From Bacteroidales bacterium (GTDB taxonomy: Bacteria > Bacteroidota > Bacteroidia > Bacteroidales > P3), in the NCBI GenBank assembly GCA_017429685.1, contig JAFROL010000046.1, forward strand, positions 1 to 58,366: DNA of 58,366 nt, given 5' to 3'. Each line of letters starts with the position of its first letter. Position 1 is the stretch's first letter. The notes beneath the pieces are model-generated. The model did not search any database, was not told the DNA's origin, and worked only from the letters and a program-made list of their open reading frames with translations. The position numbers were made by a program, and so were the translations under genes. This document shows, piece after piece, positions 28,467-37,214 of this stretch.

Positions 28467-30257
28467 TTACATCCTTTCGGGCACCTCAATGCCGAGAATC
28501 CACATCATATTCTTGATTGCTGTCGAGACGGCGTTGCACAGCTGGACAAGGAAAAGCATCCGGTTCTGGTCGGACTCGCGCAAAATTGGCGTATCCTGAT
28601 AGAAGCTGTTGAATGCCTTTGCCAGGTCGAAGGTGTAGTTGGCAATCATTGCCGGACTGTAGGCTGCGGCAGCCTGCTCCACGACCGACGGCATTTCGTG
28701 GAGCATCTTGATGACCTCGCGCTCCTTGTCGTTGATCTGCACAGCACTGGCCGTGGCGTTCAGGTCGAGCCCCTTCTCTCCCACCGCCTTGCGGATGATG
28801 GAACGGATACGGGCGTGAGTGTATTGGATAAACGGGCCCGTGTTGCCGTTGAAGTCGATGCTTTCGGCAGGATTGAAAAGCATTGTCTTGGTCGGGTCTA
28901 CTTTGAGGATGAAATATTTAAGTGCGCCGAGAGCGAGGATATGGTAGAGTTCCTTGAGCTCGTCGGCCGACATATCGTCGTTCTTGCCACGGTCGCGGCA
29001 CATCTCCTCGGCGGTTTTTTCCATTTCCTCGATAAGGTCGTCGGCATCAACAACCGTGCCTTCGCGCGATTTCATCTTGCCGTTAGGCAGCTCGACCATT
29101 CCGTAGGAAAGGTGATAGACCTTGTCGGCCCAGTCGAATCCCAATCGGCCCAAAACGATTTTAAGCACCTGGAAATGATAGTCCTGTTCGTTGCCGACGA
29201 CATAGATGAGCTGGTCGGCGCCAAACTCGTTGTGGCGCAGCAGTGCCGTGCCGAGGTCCTGGGTCATATAGACCGACGTGCCGTCTTTGCGCAGCAGCAG
29301 CTTTTGGTCGAGGCCGGCATCGGTGAGGTCGCACCACACCGAACCATCGTCTTTACGGTACAGCACGCCGATGTCCAATCCTTTCTGGACCAGCTCTTTG
29401 CCAAGCAGATAAGTGTTCGATTCATAATAAGTCTTGTCGAACGAGACGCCCATTTTCCTGTATGTCTCGTCGAAGCCGGCATAGACCCATCCGTTCATCT
29501 TCTGCCAGAGAGCGCGTATTTCCTTGTCGCCCTCTTCCCAGCGTTTCAGCATCTGCTGCGCTTCGACCATCAGCGGAGCCTCCTTCTTGGCCTGCTCCTC
29601 CTCTACCCCACTATCCATAAGGGCTTTGATTTCAGCCTTGTAGTGTTTGTCGAACTTAACGTAGTATTTTCCGACCAGATGGTCGCCCTTGATGCCTGTC
29701 GATTCAGGCGTTTCGCCGTTGCCGAAGCGCATCCAGGCCAGCATCGACTTGCAGATGTGAATGCCACGGTCGTTGACGAGGTTGACTTTTTTGACGTTGT
29801 GCCCGTTGGCGGTGAGCAACTGCGACACCGACCATCCGAGCAGGTTGTTGCGTATATGTCCCAGATGCAGCGGCTTGTTGGTGTTGGGCGACGAGAATTC
29901 GATAACCACAGGAGCGTCGGCGGGTTTGACCGTCTTGAGCCCATAGCCGCCATTGGTCGCGATGCTGTCGGCAAATGATTTCCAATAGTTGTCGCTGACG
30001 CTGAAATTAAGGAAACCTTTGATGACATTGAAGCCTGCAAGGTCGGGCATTGCGTCGCAGACTGCGGCACCGAGTTCGTTGGCCACAGCTTCGGGCGATT
30101 TGCGAGCCTGTTTCACAAAGGGGAAAACGACGATCGTGAAGTCGCCTTCGAACTCCTTTTTTGTCTTCTGCAGGACAACGTCGCCAGGTTCGATATCGAT
30201 ATTGTAAAGGGTTTTGAGTTTTTCGGATACTGTTGACTGTATATTAGTTGTAATCAT
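28467..30257 (-). CDS. argS: Arginyl-tRNA synthetase
   Basis: The 596-residue class Ia synthetase attaches arginine to tRNA-Arg. The Add-1 tRNA-recognition domain is at about 1-95 (NELGAAVCDAMPD). The HIGH signature appears as SSPNTNKPLHLGHIRNN, and the KMSKS position reads KMKSREG after PNG. The C-terminal anticodon-binding domain is rich in DALRV-type helices. Length and motif order are standard. Confidence 0.97.
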   Translation of the reverse strand: MITTNIQSTVSEKLKTLYNIDIEPGDVVLQKTKKEFEGDFTIVVFPFVKQARKSPEAVANELGAAVCDAMPDLAGFNVIKGFLNFSVSDNYWKSFADSIATNGGYGLKTVKPADAPVVIEFSSPNTNKPLHLGHIRNNLLGWSVSQLLTANGHNVKKVNLVNDRGIHICKSMLAWMRFGNGETPESTGIKGDHLVGKYYVKFDKHYKAEIKALMDSGVEEEQAKKEAPLMVEAQQMLKRWEEGDKEIRALWQKMNGWVYAGFDETYRKMGVSFDKTYYESNTYLLGKELVQKGLDIGVLYRKDDGSVWCDLTDAGLDQKLLLRKDGTSVYMTQDLGTALLRHNEFGADQLIYVVGNEQDYHFQVLKIVLGRLGFDWADKVYHLSYGMVELPNGKMKSREGTVVDADDLIEEMEKTAEEMCRDRGKNDDMSADELKELYHILALGALKYFILKVDPTKTMLFNPAESIDFNGNTGPFIQYTHARIRSIIRKAVGEKGLDLNATASAVQINDKEREVIKMLHEMPSVVEQAAAAYSPAMIANYTFDLAKAFNSFYQDTPILRESDQNRMLFLVQLCNAVSTAIKNMMWILGIEVPERM

Positions 30258-30303
30258 ATATGAAAATGAGAATTATGAATTTAAAATATAGAAAGCTATT
30301 GAA

Positions 30304-31776
30304 CTATCTTCTGAACAAAGGGTTTGTCGAGCTCTCCTCGTCCGGACGTTTCTGCCACGGGGCGTTGAGAAGGAATCCCGTGCTTGGTGCAGGAGTGATG
30401 TCGTAGGGAATCTTCCCGTCGGGATCGACCAGCACAAACCAGGGGAAAGCCGTGACACGGAAGTGGCGCAGCAGGTCGTAGTTGCCGTCGAAGTGCAGCC
30501 ACGTCCAGTTGTAGCGGTTCCCGTGCTTGGAGTTTTTGAGGAAATGGAACATCTTCTGGAATTCACGGTTGCAGTCGATGGTGACGAATTCCACATCCTT
30601 ATTTTCCGACATCACCTTGTCTTTCAGGTGGGCCATAGTCTCGAGTTCGGCCAGCGATGCCGATTCGCCGGCGCGCACAAAGGCTATGTATATCCATTTG
30701 CCTTTCAGGCTGGCGAGCGACACGGTTTGCTTGTTGACATCGGGCAAGGCCGTTGAAAAAATGTCGGTTTTCGACTCCTCGTCGACATATCGGTTGAAGC
30801 CGGCAAGAATGTTCTGGGCTATGTTCTTATGCTCAGGGAACTTGGTTCTTTGAGCGATTTTTTCAATCATCTTTACAACCATCGATGCGTCGTAGTAGCG
30901 GAAATTGTAGTACGATTCCTGCAGGGCCTGCAGTGCTGCCAGTTCGCGTACCTGCTCGTGCCTCAACAGGGGGTCGGTGCCCAGCGAGTCGATATAAGTG
31001 TCAAGGTCAAGGTTGTAGACCCAGTGTGCCAGCCTGTAGACCGAGATGTCCTTGGTGCCTTTCGAAATGCTGTAGGCGAACAGCGAGGAAAAAAGCGACA
31101 TATAGTTCTCGTCGTAATAAAGGATTGGCTGGTTCTTGATATATTTGTTTATCAGGTTTTTGCGGCTGTCGAACTTGAAATTGTACTTTAACTCGGCAAG
31201 CTGGTAGACCTTGTAGCGGTTGACGAAATCGTTGTCCGAATCAGGGCACAGCTTGTTGAGCAGCGTGGCGAGGCTGTCGAAATAGTAAACAGAAGGATGG
31301 AATTTTTGGTCGAAAAAGACGCGGTTTTCGTCGATAAAACGCGCAATCACGCGATCGATGCTGTCGATTTTCAGGTTGATGTCGTCGGGTTTTATGTTCT
31401 GGAACAGCAGCGGCAACGGTTCGGGGTCGAGGAAGACGTTGCGCGTCTCGTCGAGGTTCCAGTCGAACTGGGGAATCTCGACCTCGTAGCTTTTTGCCGG
31501 TTCGACATAGAAAGACTGCGAATAGTTGTCGATGCGCATCGAAACCAACATCGGGTAGTTGGTGTACAGGCGCAGGGCAAAATTGCCGTCGGCATCGATT
31601 GTGGAGGAGTCGACCACGACCTCGTACTTTGATATCTGGTCAGTGTATTTGAGTATTTCAACACGGCGTCCGCTGGCACCCGTAGCGTGCCCCTTGATGG
31701 ATATGTTGTGCTGTGCCAGGGCCGGGAAGGCGCAGGCAACCATCAGGACGATATATATAGCGATTCGTTTCATCAT
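30304..31776 (-). CDS. Exported thioredoxin-fold protein lacking the CXXC motif
   Basis: The 490-residue protein has a signal peptide (1-21, FPALAQ) and an N-terminal beta domain like that of Bacteroidetes TlpA-type proteins (23-100). A helical middle (110-335) leads to a C-terminal thioredoxin-like fold (about 340-470). Where redox members have WCxxC this reads AFVRAGESASLAE (365-377), with no cysteine. The cis-proline is kept (P445 in TAFPWFVLVDPDG). It is therefore probably not a disulphide oxidoreductase; a binding or structural role is inferred. ATG 31773 is an alternative start. Confidence 0.8.
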   Translation of the reverse strand: MMKRIAIYIVLMVACAFPALAQHNISIKGHATGASGRRVEILKYTDQISKYEVVVDSSTIDADGNFALRLYTNYPMLVSMRIDNYSQSFYVEPAKSYEVEIPQFDWNLDETRNVFLDPEPLPLLFQNIKPDDINLKIDSIDRVIARFIDENRVFFDQKFHPSVYYFDSLATLLNKLCPDSDNDFVNRYKVYQLAELKYNFKFDSRKNLINKYIKNQPILYYDENYMSLFSSLFAYSISKGTKDISVYRLAHWVYNLDLDTYIDSLGTDPLLRHEQVRELAALQALQESYYNFRYYDASMVVKMIEKIAQRTKFPEHKNIAQNILAGFNRYVDEESKTDIFSTALPDVNKQTVSLASLKGKWIYIAFVRAGESASLAELETMAHLKDKVMSENKDVEFVTIDCNREFQKMFHFLKNSKHGNRYNWTWLHFDGNYDLLRHFRVTAFPWFVLVDPDGKIPYDITPAPSTGFLLNAPWQKRPDEESSTNPLFRR

Positions 31777-31787
31777 TGGACAGTTTG

Positions 31788-32843
31788 TTACATTTCATTA
31801 TCTATCAATCCGCGAAGGATTTCGACTTTTTCCTTGAATTTGCATATTGCGGCGACCTCCTGCTCGGTAATGCCTTTGACGTTGAGGTTGCAGATGGCCC
31901 CGCTACCTTCCACCAGGCCGGTGCAGTGTCCACCGAGTTCGACTGCCGAGGTGTGTCCGCGTTCGCAGACCAGCAGTGTCCCCGTTTTCGAAAACAGGCC
32001 TTCGCGTCCTTCGATGTATCGTCCTGTGTCGGGCAGGTTGTCAAGAAAAGCGGCGATGGCATCCATATAGACCAAGTCGCGCGACGTATAGGAAGCCTTG
32101 TCGCTGTCGAGCAGCGCAATGACAGTGTGTTTGTTTTCAGGATGGAGCATCTGAGCTATTTTCTCGGGATGGAAGAGGTCGCACGATTTGACGACATCGC
32201 AGAAAACGTATGGGGACGTCTCGATGTCGCCATATACTGCTTCGCAGGCAGCGTCGTAATCCATACTTTGCAGGAAAGGGATAAAGTTCTCGAGCAGAAG
32301 TTTTTTTTCGGCCACCGAGGTGCTTCCAATGGTTTCAGATGCCAGTTTGAGGTAGCGGCGATACAGCTGCGGAGCTAGGTCGACGAGCGCATAGCGGTTG
32401 ATGTCGTCCCAATCGTCGCTGCTTGGATTGAACTGCGGATTGGATAGTTTCCGTCCCAGGCCGACCAGAAGCTGGTTGCGTCGCAAGTCGTAGAGCGTCA
32501 CGTTTTTGCATCCGTCCTGTTCCGCTTTGGGCCGGTCGAGCCGGACAGCAGTGCCCAGCACCGAGACGAGGAAGCGCGTCTTGCCTTTGCCGAAGATTTC
32601 CTGAAACTCGGTGTGCAGCCCGACGACAGCATCGGCACCGGCGGCAAGGGCTTTGAGACGAATGTCCTGAAGGGCTTTGCTGTATATGTCGTCCAGTTTG
32701 CGGCGATACTTGCGTGAGGAGTCTGCAAAGATGTCGGCCAGAGCTATCTCGGTGCCGACGACAGCCGACGACCGCAAGATGCCTATATAGCCTGTAATGC
32801 AGCGGTTTTCAATATGGTCGGTAGTTGTGACGATGATGTTCAT
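31788..32843 (-). CDS. YbjQ (heavy-metal-binding-like) domain protein
   Basis: The first 105 of 351 residues match the YbjQ/DUF74 family: TTDHIENRCITGYIGIL, then DIRLKALAAGADAVVGLHTEF. The family forms pentameric rings and its biochemical role is unsettled. Residues 110-351 are not recognised; they contain an alternation of acidic helices and a late segment CERGHTSAVELGGHCTGLV with two cysteines and histidines that could bind a metal. It ends 11 bases before the thioredoxin-fold gene, so the two are probably cotranscribed. Confidence 0.75.
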   Translation of the reverse strand: MNIIVTTTDHIENRCITGYIGILRSSAVVGTEIALADIFADSSRKYRRKLDDIYSKALQDIRLKALAAGADAVVGLHTEFQEIFGKGKTRFLVSVLGTAVRLDRPKAEQDGCKNVTLYDLRRNQLLVGLGRKLSNPQFNPSSDDWDDINRYALVDLAPQLYRRYLKLASETIGSTSVAEKKLLLENFIPFLQSMDYDAACEAVYGDIETSPYVFCDVVKSCDLFHPEKIAQMLHPENKHTVIALLDSDKASYTSRDLVYMDAIAAFLDNLPDTGRYIEGREGLFSKTGTLLVCERGHTSAVELGGHCTGLVEGSGAICNLNVKGITEQEVAAICKFKEKVEILRGLIDNEM

Positions 32844-33104
32844 TGCTTAAATAATATTTTTTCTAACGCGAAACATAATTATTTATTGCATCCATATTAA
32901 AAAAAGAAAAAAATGGAACAAAGACCACGAAGCAGACAAAAGGGTCTTAACCCAAATCGGTCGTGGGCCGACCATACAATATAGTCGCGCTCTGCCGGAA
33001 CGCATATCCTTTCAGTTTATGTTCTCCGCACTAAGCTTGCGCGGTGTCAGATGCACTTTGTGCGTCACGTCCCCATTATCGGCATCGCCTTTTTCGCCTT
33101 CAGG

Positions 33105-34208
33105 CTACGATTGCAGCCAAGGATGGTCGAGAACTTTGGCTATAACCTGATCCATATCGTAGTAACAATATTCGGCAAGGCGACCGCCAAAGGAAACATC
33201 GGGCAAAGCAGCAGCCAACGCCTTATACTTGGCAGCAAGTTCGTTGTTGCGCTGGTCGTTGACGGGATAATAGGGCTCGGCACCGGGCGTCCAATCCTGA
33301 GGATATTCGTAAGATACCACCGTGTCGGGCTGTGTGCCGAACTCGAAATGCTTGTGTTCGATAGTGCGCGTGTATGGTGTTTCGGCGTCAGTATAGTTAA
33401 AGACAGCGTTGCCCTGGAAATTGTCGATGCCGTTCATAAGCCGATGGTCGAAGCGCAGCGAGCGGAAATCGAGATGGCCAAGACTATGGTCGAACCAGGC
33501 ATCGAGAGGACCAGTGTATAAGGTGCGTTTTGCCAGCGACCGCAGTTGCTCACGATTGGCCAGGAAGTCGGTAGAGAGACGCACATCGACACCGTCGAGG
33601 AGTTTTTGGAAGATGGGAGTATATCCTCCGACAGGAATTCCCTGATGAGGGTCGTTGAAATAGTTGTTGTCGAAAGTGAAGCGAAAAGGAAGCCGCCGCA
33701 GGACAAAAGCAGGAATCTGGTCGGCCGGGCGACCCCACTGTTTCTCGGAATAGCCCTTGACAAGTTTGTTGAAGATGTCGCGTCCTGCCAGTTTCATTCC
33801 CTGCTCGGTAAGGTTGCGCGGTTCGGCAACGGAGGCATACTCGGCCTGCTGCTCGGCGATGCGGTCGCGCGCCTGCTGCGGAGTGCGCACATCGGGCCAG
33901 AGCTTGGTAAAAGTGTTCATATTGAAAGGCAGGTTGTACAGTTCGCCCTTGTAGTTGGCAATTGGACTGTTGATGTAGTTGTTGAAATGGGCCAACTGGG
34001 TCACATACTGCCAAACGCGTTCGTTGGAGGTGTGGAAGATATGGGCACCATACCAGTGGACGTTGATTCCACTGACATCCTTGGTATAGCAGTTGCCGCC
34101 GATGTGGTCGCGACGTTCGACAAGCAGACAGCTTTTGCCCTGTAGCGTGGCCTGGTGGGCAAAAACGGAGCCGTAGAGACCGGCACCGACGATGAGGAAG
34201 TCGTACAT
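33105..34208 (-). CDS. glf: UDP-galactopyranose mutase
   Basis: The 367-residue flavoenzyme converts UDP-galactopyranose to UDP-galactofuranose, the donor for galactofuranose in surface glycans. The N-terminal FAD site is FLIVGAGLYGSVFA with ERRDHIGGNCY. The substrate region contains HIFHTSNERVWQYV and TGPLDAWFDHSLGHLDFRSL. Length equals classical Glf. After the TAG stop the frame stays open for 29 more codons (PEGEKGDADNG at the start, SAENIN at the end), an unusual coding-like tail. It is the last gene of the minus-strand glycan cluster. Confidence 0.95.
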   Translation of the reverse strand: MYDFLIVGAGLYGSVFAHQATLQGKSCLLVERRDHIGGNCYTKDVSGINVHWYGAHIFHTSNERVWQYVTQLAHFNNYINSPIANYKGELYNLPFNMNTFTKLWPDVRTPQQARDRIAEQQAEYASVAEPRNLTEQGMKLAGRDIFNKLVKGYSEKQWGRPADQIPAFVLRRLPFRFTFDNNYFNDPHQGIPVGGYTPIFQKLLDGVDVRLSTDFLANREQLRSLAKRTLYTGPLDAWFDHSLGHLDFRSLRFDHRLMNGIDNFQGNAVFNYTDAETPYTRTIEHKHFEFGTQPDTVVSYEYPQDWTPGAEPYYPVNDQRNNELAAKYKALAAALPDVSFGGRLAEYCYYDMDQVIAKVLDHPWLQS

Positions 34209-34254
34209 AAGTATTAAATAATTTCGATGTTCGTTTATTTTGCCATAAGTGTAG

Positions 34255-35562
34255 CTATTTGCATACTATACAATTGATGACATTTTCAATGGCATTAAGA
34301 ATATTCTCGGATGGCAACGCGTTGGACGGTGGAAGAAGGTATGTATTGAAGAAATTGTTGCGCTGTTCGTGCATTGGGTCTATGCCGTTGATGACGTCAT
34401 CAATGAAACTGCATATCTGGTCAGAAGTTTGACCTTTACGATGGCACGCAAATGCTTTCTGTCCGAAGAGGTTGAACTGGCGTTCCGGATGGTTGTCGTG
34501 GACGAGGTACATAACGGGCTTGTTGAGGTAGAGGTATTCGACGGTGAAGCTGCCGCTGTCGTGCACCATAGCGTCAGAATGGATGAAGAGGTCGACGTAA
34601 GAGGATTCTTCAAGCTGTGTGTTTTCCATCTGCTGCCACTGTGCATAATAGCTGTTGGTGCGTTCTTCGCCCCAAAGCTGTATAAGCTTGAATTTTAGCA
34701 GTTGGTGGGGTTTGAATGCGAACTGTACGCTGTCACGATATTGCTTGGCAAGTTGCAACATAAGATCACAGTTGTGCAAAAATGTGGAAGACTGGAAATC
34801 GTCGCCAGCATCGATTGTATGGTGCGGTGCCCAAATGATACGTTTTTTTGCGTGTGTTTGTGGTTTCCAGGGGTCTGGCGAATGGTAATCGCTGCGCAGA
34901 AAAACCTCGATACCGGGATAGCCTGTCAGGACGAAATTGGCGCCGTGGCTTTTGCTGTATTGTTTTGCAAAATCAATATGCATAGGTGTTTCAGCGAAAT
35001 TAAGGCTATATAGATTGATAGCTATCTGGTTGTAGTTAAGATTATAGGCATTCATAGCCTGGAAAGCATACGGCACATAGCAGGTGAGTTTGTCGCTAAA
35101 GTTATAGTAGTAGTATTGCGGCGGTATGTCACGATATGGAGTGGTGAAGAATACGATGTCGGGATTGAGAGTCTTGCGAATGTCGACCCATTTATGACTC
35201 TGCGAGTCGTAGGGGACGATATACTCAAAACCGCGATCCTTGATGAATTGCTCGGTACGTTTGATAGTGTCGGCCACAGTCTGTGAGTCGAAGCCTTTGT
35301 ATTGCGAATAAGGGATAATAACTACATAGGGGTGGTAGCGTTTACTGTCGCGCATAAGTCGGAAGAGGTAGTCGAGTTTCCACATACCTGGGATAGAGAG
35401 CAGAAAGGCCACTTCAATGGTTTCCTTGTTACGCAGTACAGCGGCTGCCTTGCGAGTCTGTTTTTGAGAACGTGCCATCATCTGCTTGAAAAGCAGCGGC
35501 ACACGAGTGCGGACGGCATCCTTGTAGGCGAGCGCCAGTCGTAGTTTATAGAGTATCTTCAT
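34255..35562 (-). CDS. CDP-glycerol glycerophosphotransferase family protein (TagF/TagB-like)
   Basis: The 435-residue GT-B type transferase is predicted to move a polyol phosphate from a CDP-polyol to a glycan. Seen motifs are IWAPHHTIDAGDDFQSS (position of the family APTWR/H segment), FAFKPHQLLKFKL, and the C-terminal MVHDSGSFTVEYLYLNKPVMYL, corresponding to the nucleotide-binding DYSS..D segment. The TagD-like gene 26 bases upstream fits as donor supplier. Acceptor and polyol identity cannot be told from sequence. Confidence 0.8.
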   Translation of the reverse strand: MKILYKLRLALAYKDAVRTRVPLLFKQMMARSQKQTRKAAAVLRNKETIEVAFLLSIPGMWKLDYLFRLMRDSKRYHPYVVIIPYSQYKGFDSQTVADTIKRTEQFIKDRGFEYIVPYDSQSHKWVDIRKTLNPDIVFFTTPYRDIPPQYYYYNFSDKLTCYVPYAFQAMNAYNLNYNQIAINLYSLNFAETPMHIDFAKQYSKSHGANFVLTGYPGIEVFLRSDYHSPDPWKPQTHAKKRIIWAPHHTIDAGDDFQSSTFLHNCDLMLQLAKQYRDSVQFAFKPHQLLKFKLIQLWGEERTNSYYAQWQQMENTQLEESSYVDLFIHSDAMVHDSGSFTVEYLYLNKPVMYLVHDNHPERQFNLFGQKAFACHRKGQTSDQICSFIDDVINGIDPMHEQRNNFFNTYLLPPSNALPSENILNAIENVINCIVCK

Positions 35563-35588
35563 AATGCGTGGCGGTTTAGAGGATTGTG

Positions 35589-36041
35589 TCAGGATTGGTG
35601 TAGGTTGGTGCCAAGCGACGGCTGTTCGCCGTCGCGCAGCTTGATGAGCACTTGATTGATGAGAGTGCTTGAAGTGCCTTTGGTGTAGGGGAAATATATG
35701 AGTTCGACACCGACAGCCTTCATTTCGGCCTCAATGCGGTTCCATTTTTCAGTACCTTTCCAGTCGTCACCGACAAACATACGGTTGAAGTGGTATTTGC
35801 GCCAGGCTTCCATTTTGTCCATATTGTATTGAGGTACAGCCTCGTCAACATATTTTATCTGTCGAACTATTTCGATGCGTTCCTCAAAGGGGATGACAGC
35901 GCGTTTGTGTTTGTAGAGCACCAGGTCATCGACAGAAACGCCAACTATAAGGTGGTCGCACTGTTCTTTTGCTTTGCGCAAAAGGTTGAGGTGGCCTATA
36001 TGGAAGAGGTCAAAAACTCCTGTGGTGTAACCGATGATCAT
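35589..36041 (-). CDS. Glycerol-3-phosphate cytidylyltransferase-like nucleotidyltransferase (TagD-like)
   Basis: The 150-residue protein begins with a nucleotidyltransferase fold: TTGVFDLFHIGHLNLLRKAK (HxGH motif). Then FVGDDWKG and the C-terminal TKGTSSTLI parallel the TagD segments GDDWEG and RTEGISTT. It would make CDP-glycerol, or a related CDP/ADP-linked compound, for the TagF-like transferase downstream. Length is close to TagD (about 130) with a short C-terminal extension. Confidence 0.85.
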   Translation of the reverse strand: MIIGYTTGVFDLFHIGHLNLLRKAKEQCDHLIVGVSVDDLVLYKHKRAVIPFEERIEIVRQIKYVDEAVPQYNMDKMEAWRKYHFNRMFVGDDWKGTEKWNRIEAEMKAVGVELIYFPYTKGTSSTLINQVLIKLRDGEQPSLGTNLHQS

Positions 36042-36045
36042 ATTT

Positions 36046-36110
36046 TATTGTATTATTGTGTTATTGCGTTATTGGTATGCTTTCCGCTTACTATTACTAA
36101 TCACTTGAGT
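36046..36110. repeat. Octamer repeat in reverse orientation
   Basis: TTATTGTATTATTGTGTTATTGCG repeats between two minus-strand glycan genes, partly overlapping the AsnB-like gene's 3' end. It is the reverse of the CAATAACA octamers elsewhere. Confidence 0.55.
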
Positions 36111-37153
36111 GGGAAAGCCATATCAAGGAACTTTTCTGCGCACCAGAGTTGCCATTTTTGATTGCCTGTGAGTTGCTGCATAGGTATGTCGTTGCGAAAT
36201 TCGGGGCGTTGCGGGCCCTTCCAATCCTGGAACACGGTGTCGACAGGACGCGGCATAGGTATCTTGGTCGGGATGGGCAGTTCGGGATACTTGATGGCAT
36301 AGAGACCACGGACGAGATATTTGGGTTCGCCGTTGCGTACACGGTCCATATCGAGTGGATCGGCCATAACAAGGCGTACGTACGGATCGTAATATGGCAT
36401 CCAGGCAGCGCCGAAGGCATTGAGGTAGGACGACGAACTTTCAATTGAAAAAACTTCATCCATAAAGCGCATAAAGTCAATGGTATCAGCTCCTGTCCTA
36501 TAACGTTCGTATAGCGGCGACTGGTCGACGGGATTAGTCAGTACCAAGGCTGGGTCAAGGAACGTGTAGCGTTTGGCAAAGCCGTCGAATGTCCATTGCG
36601 GCGATATCAGTTTGTCCATACCGCCAAAAATGAGGTCTGCACTTTCGCCTACAATCATCAACTGCACGCCGTCTTGTTTTGCCAGTTCAGCGGCTTTATA
36701 AATCTGTGGTTCAATAGAATGTACTGGTGCAAATTTATGCCGCATCACGATGGGTGTGTATTTCTCATAGTCGGAGAAATCGATGTGGATAAGATGGTGA
36801 TTAAGGTTCCATTTTTTGCAATAGAACTCAGCGCGATTTATGTCGGCATCGAAAACACCAGATTCCGAGGTGAATGTGTAAGCGTGGCTGCCTGGCTTGA
36901 GGTAGGACGCCAGATTGGCGCTATCCATTCCGCCCGAGAGCAAAATGCCAATGTTGTCATACTTTTTGTACAGCTGGTCAAACTGGTTCTGGATTTCGCG
37001 GTCGATGTCGGCCGAAGTGTGAACAGGAATACGCTCCGATTCAGGAACTGGCAAAATGTTTTTGTGTTGGAAACCTTCACAAAAATCTACACCGTCTTTC
37101 CATATATAGCGGAAGGCAATGTAGGAACTGAGGCAAAAATCTTTGTTTGTCAT
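36101..37153 (-). CDS. Asparagine synthase-like ATP-pyrophosphatase without glutaminase domain
   Basis: The 350-residue protein carries the AsnB C-terminal synthetase domain. The ATP PP-loop is LLSGGMDSANLAS (S73-S78). The N-terminal Ntn glutaminase domain of full AsnB (catalytic Cys2) is missing; only about 60 unrelated residues precede the PP-loop. Free-standing AsnB-like proteins in polysaccharide clusters are thought to amidate or ligate sugars or peptides, and this placement between a T9SS cargo and the TagD-like gene agrees. The exact reaction is unknown. Confidence 0.8.
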   Translation of the reverse strand: MTNKDFCLSSYIAFRYIWKDGVDFCEGFQHKNILPVPESERIPVHTSADIDREIQNQFDQLYKKYDNIGILLSGGMDSANLASYLKPGSHAYTFTSESGVFDADINRAEFYCKKWNLNHHLIHIDFSDYEKYTPIVMRHKFAPVHSIEPQIYKAAELAKQDGVQLMIVGESADLIFGGMDKLISPQWTFDGFAKRYTFLDPALVLTNPVDQSPLYERYRTGADTIDFMRFMDEVFSIESSSSYLNAFGAAWMPYYDPYVRLVMADPLDMDRVRNGEPKYLVRGLYAIKYPELPIPTKIPMPRPVDTVFQDWKGPQRPEFRNDIPMQQLTGNQKWQLWCAEKFLDMAFPLK

Positions 37154-37214
37154 AAATAATAATATTAATGTATTTATATATAATGTATAATGGCATTGTT
37201 GCGACCGAGTCGAC

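Noticed and set aside
32912-32983. A 23-codon frame (MEQRPRSRQK...) between the YbjQ gene and glf
   Set aside because: Too short, with no promoter, no ribosome site and no sign of conservation.
32844-33104. Possible tRNA in the gap downstream of glf
   Set aside because: No cloverleaf, T-loop or acceptor stem could be built on either strand.
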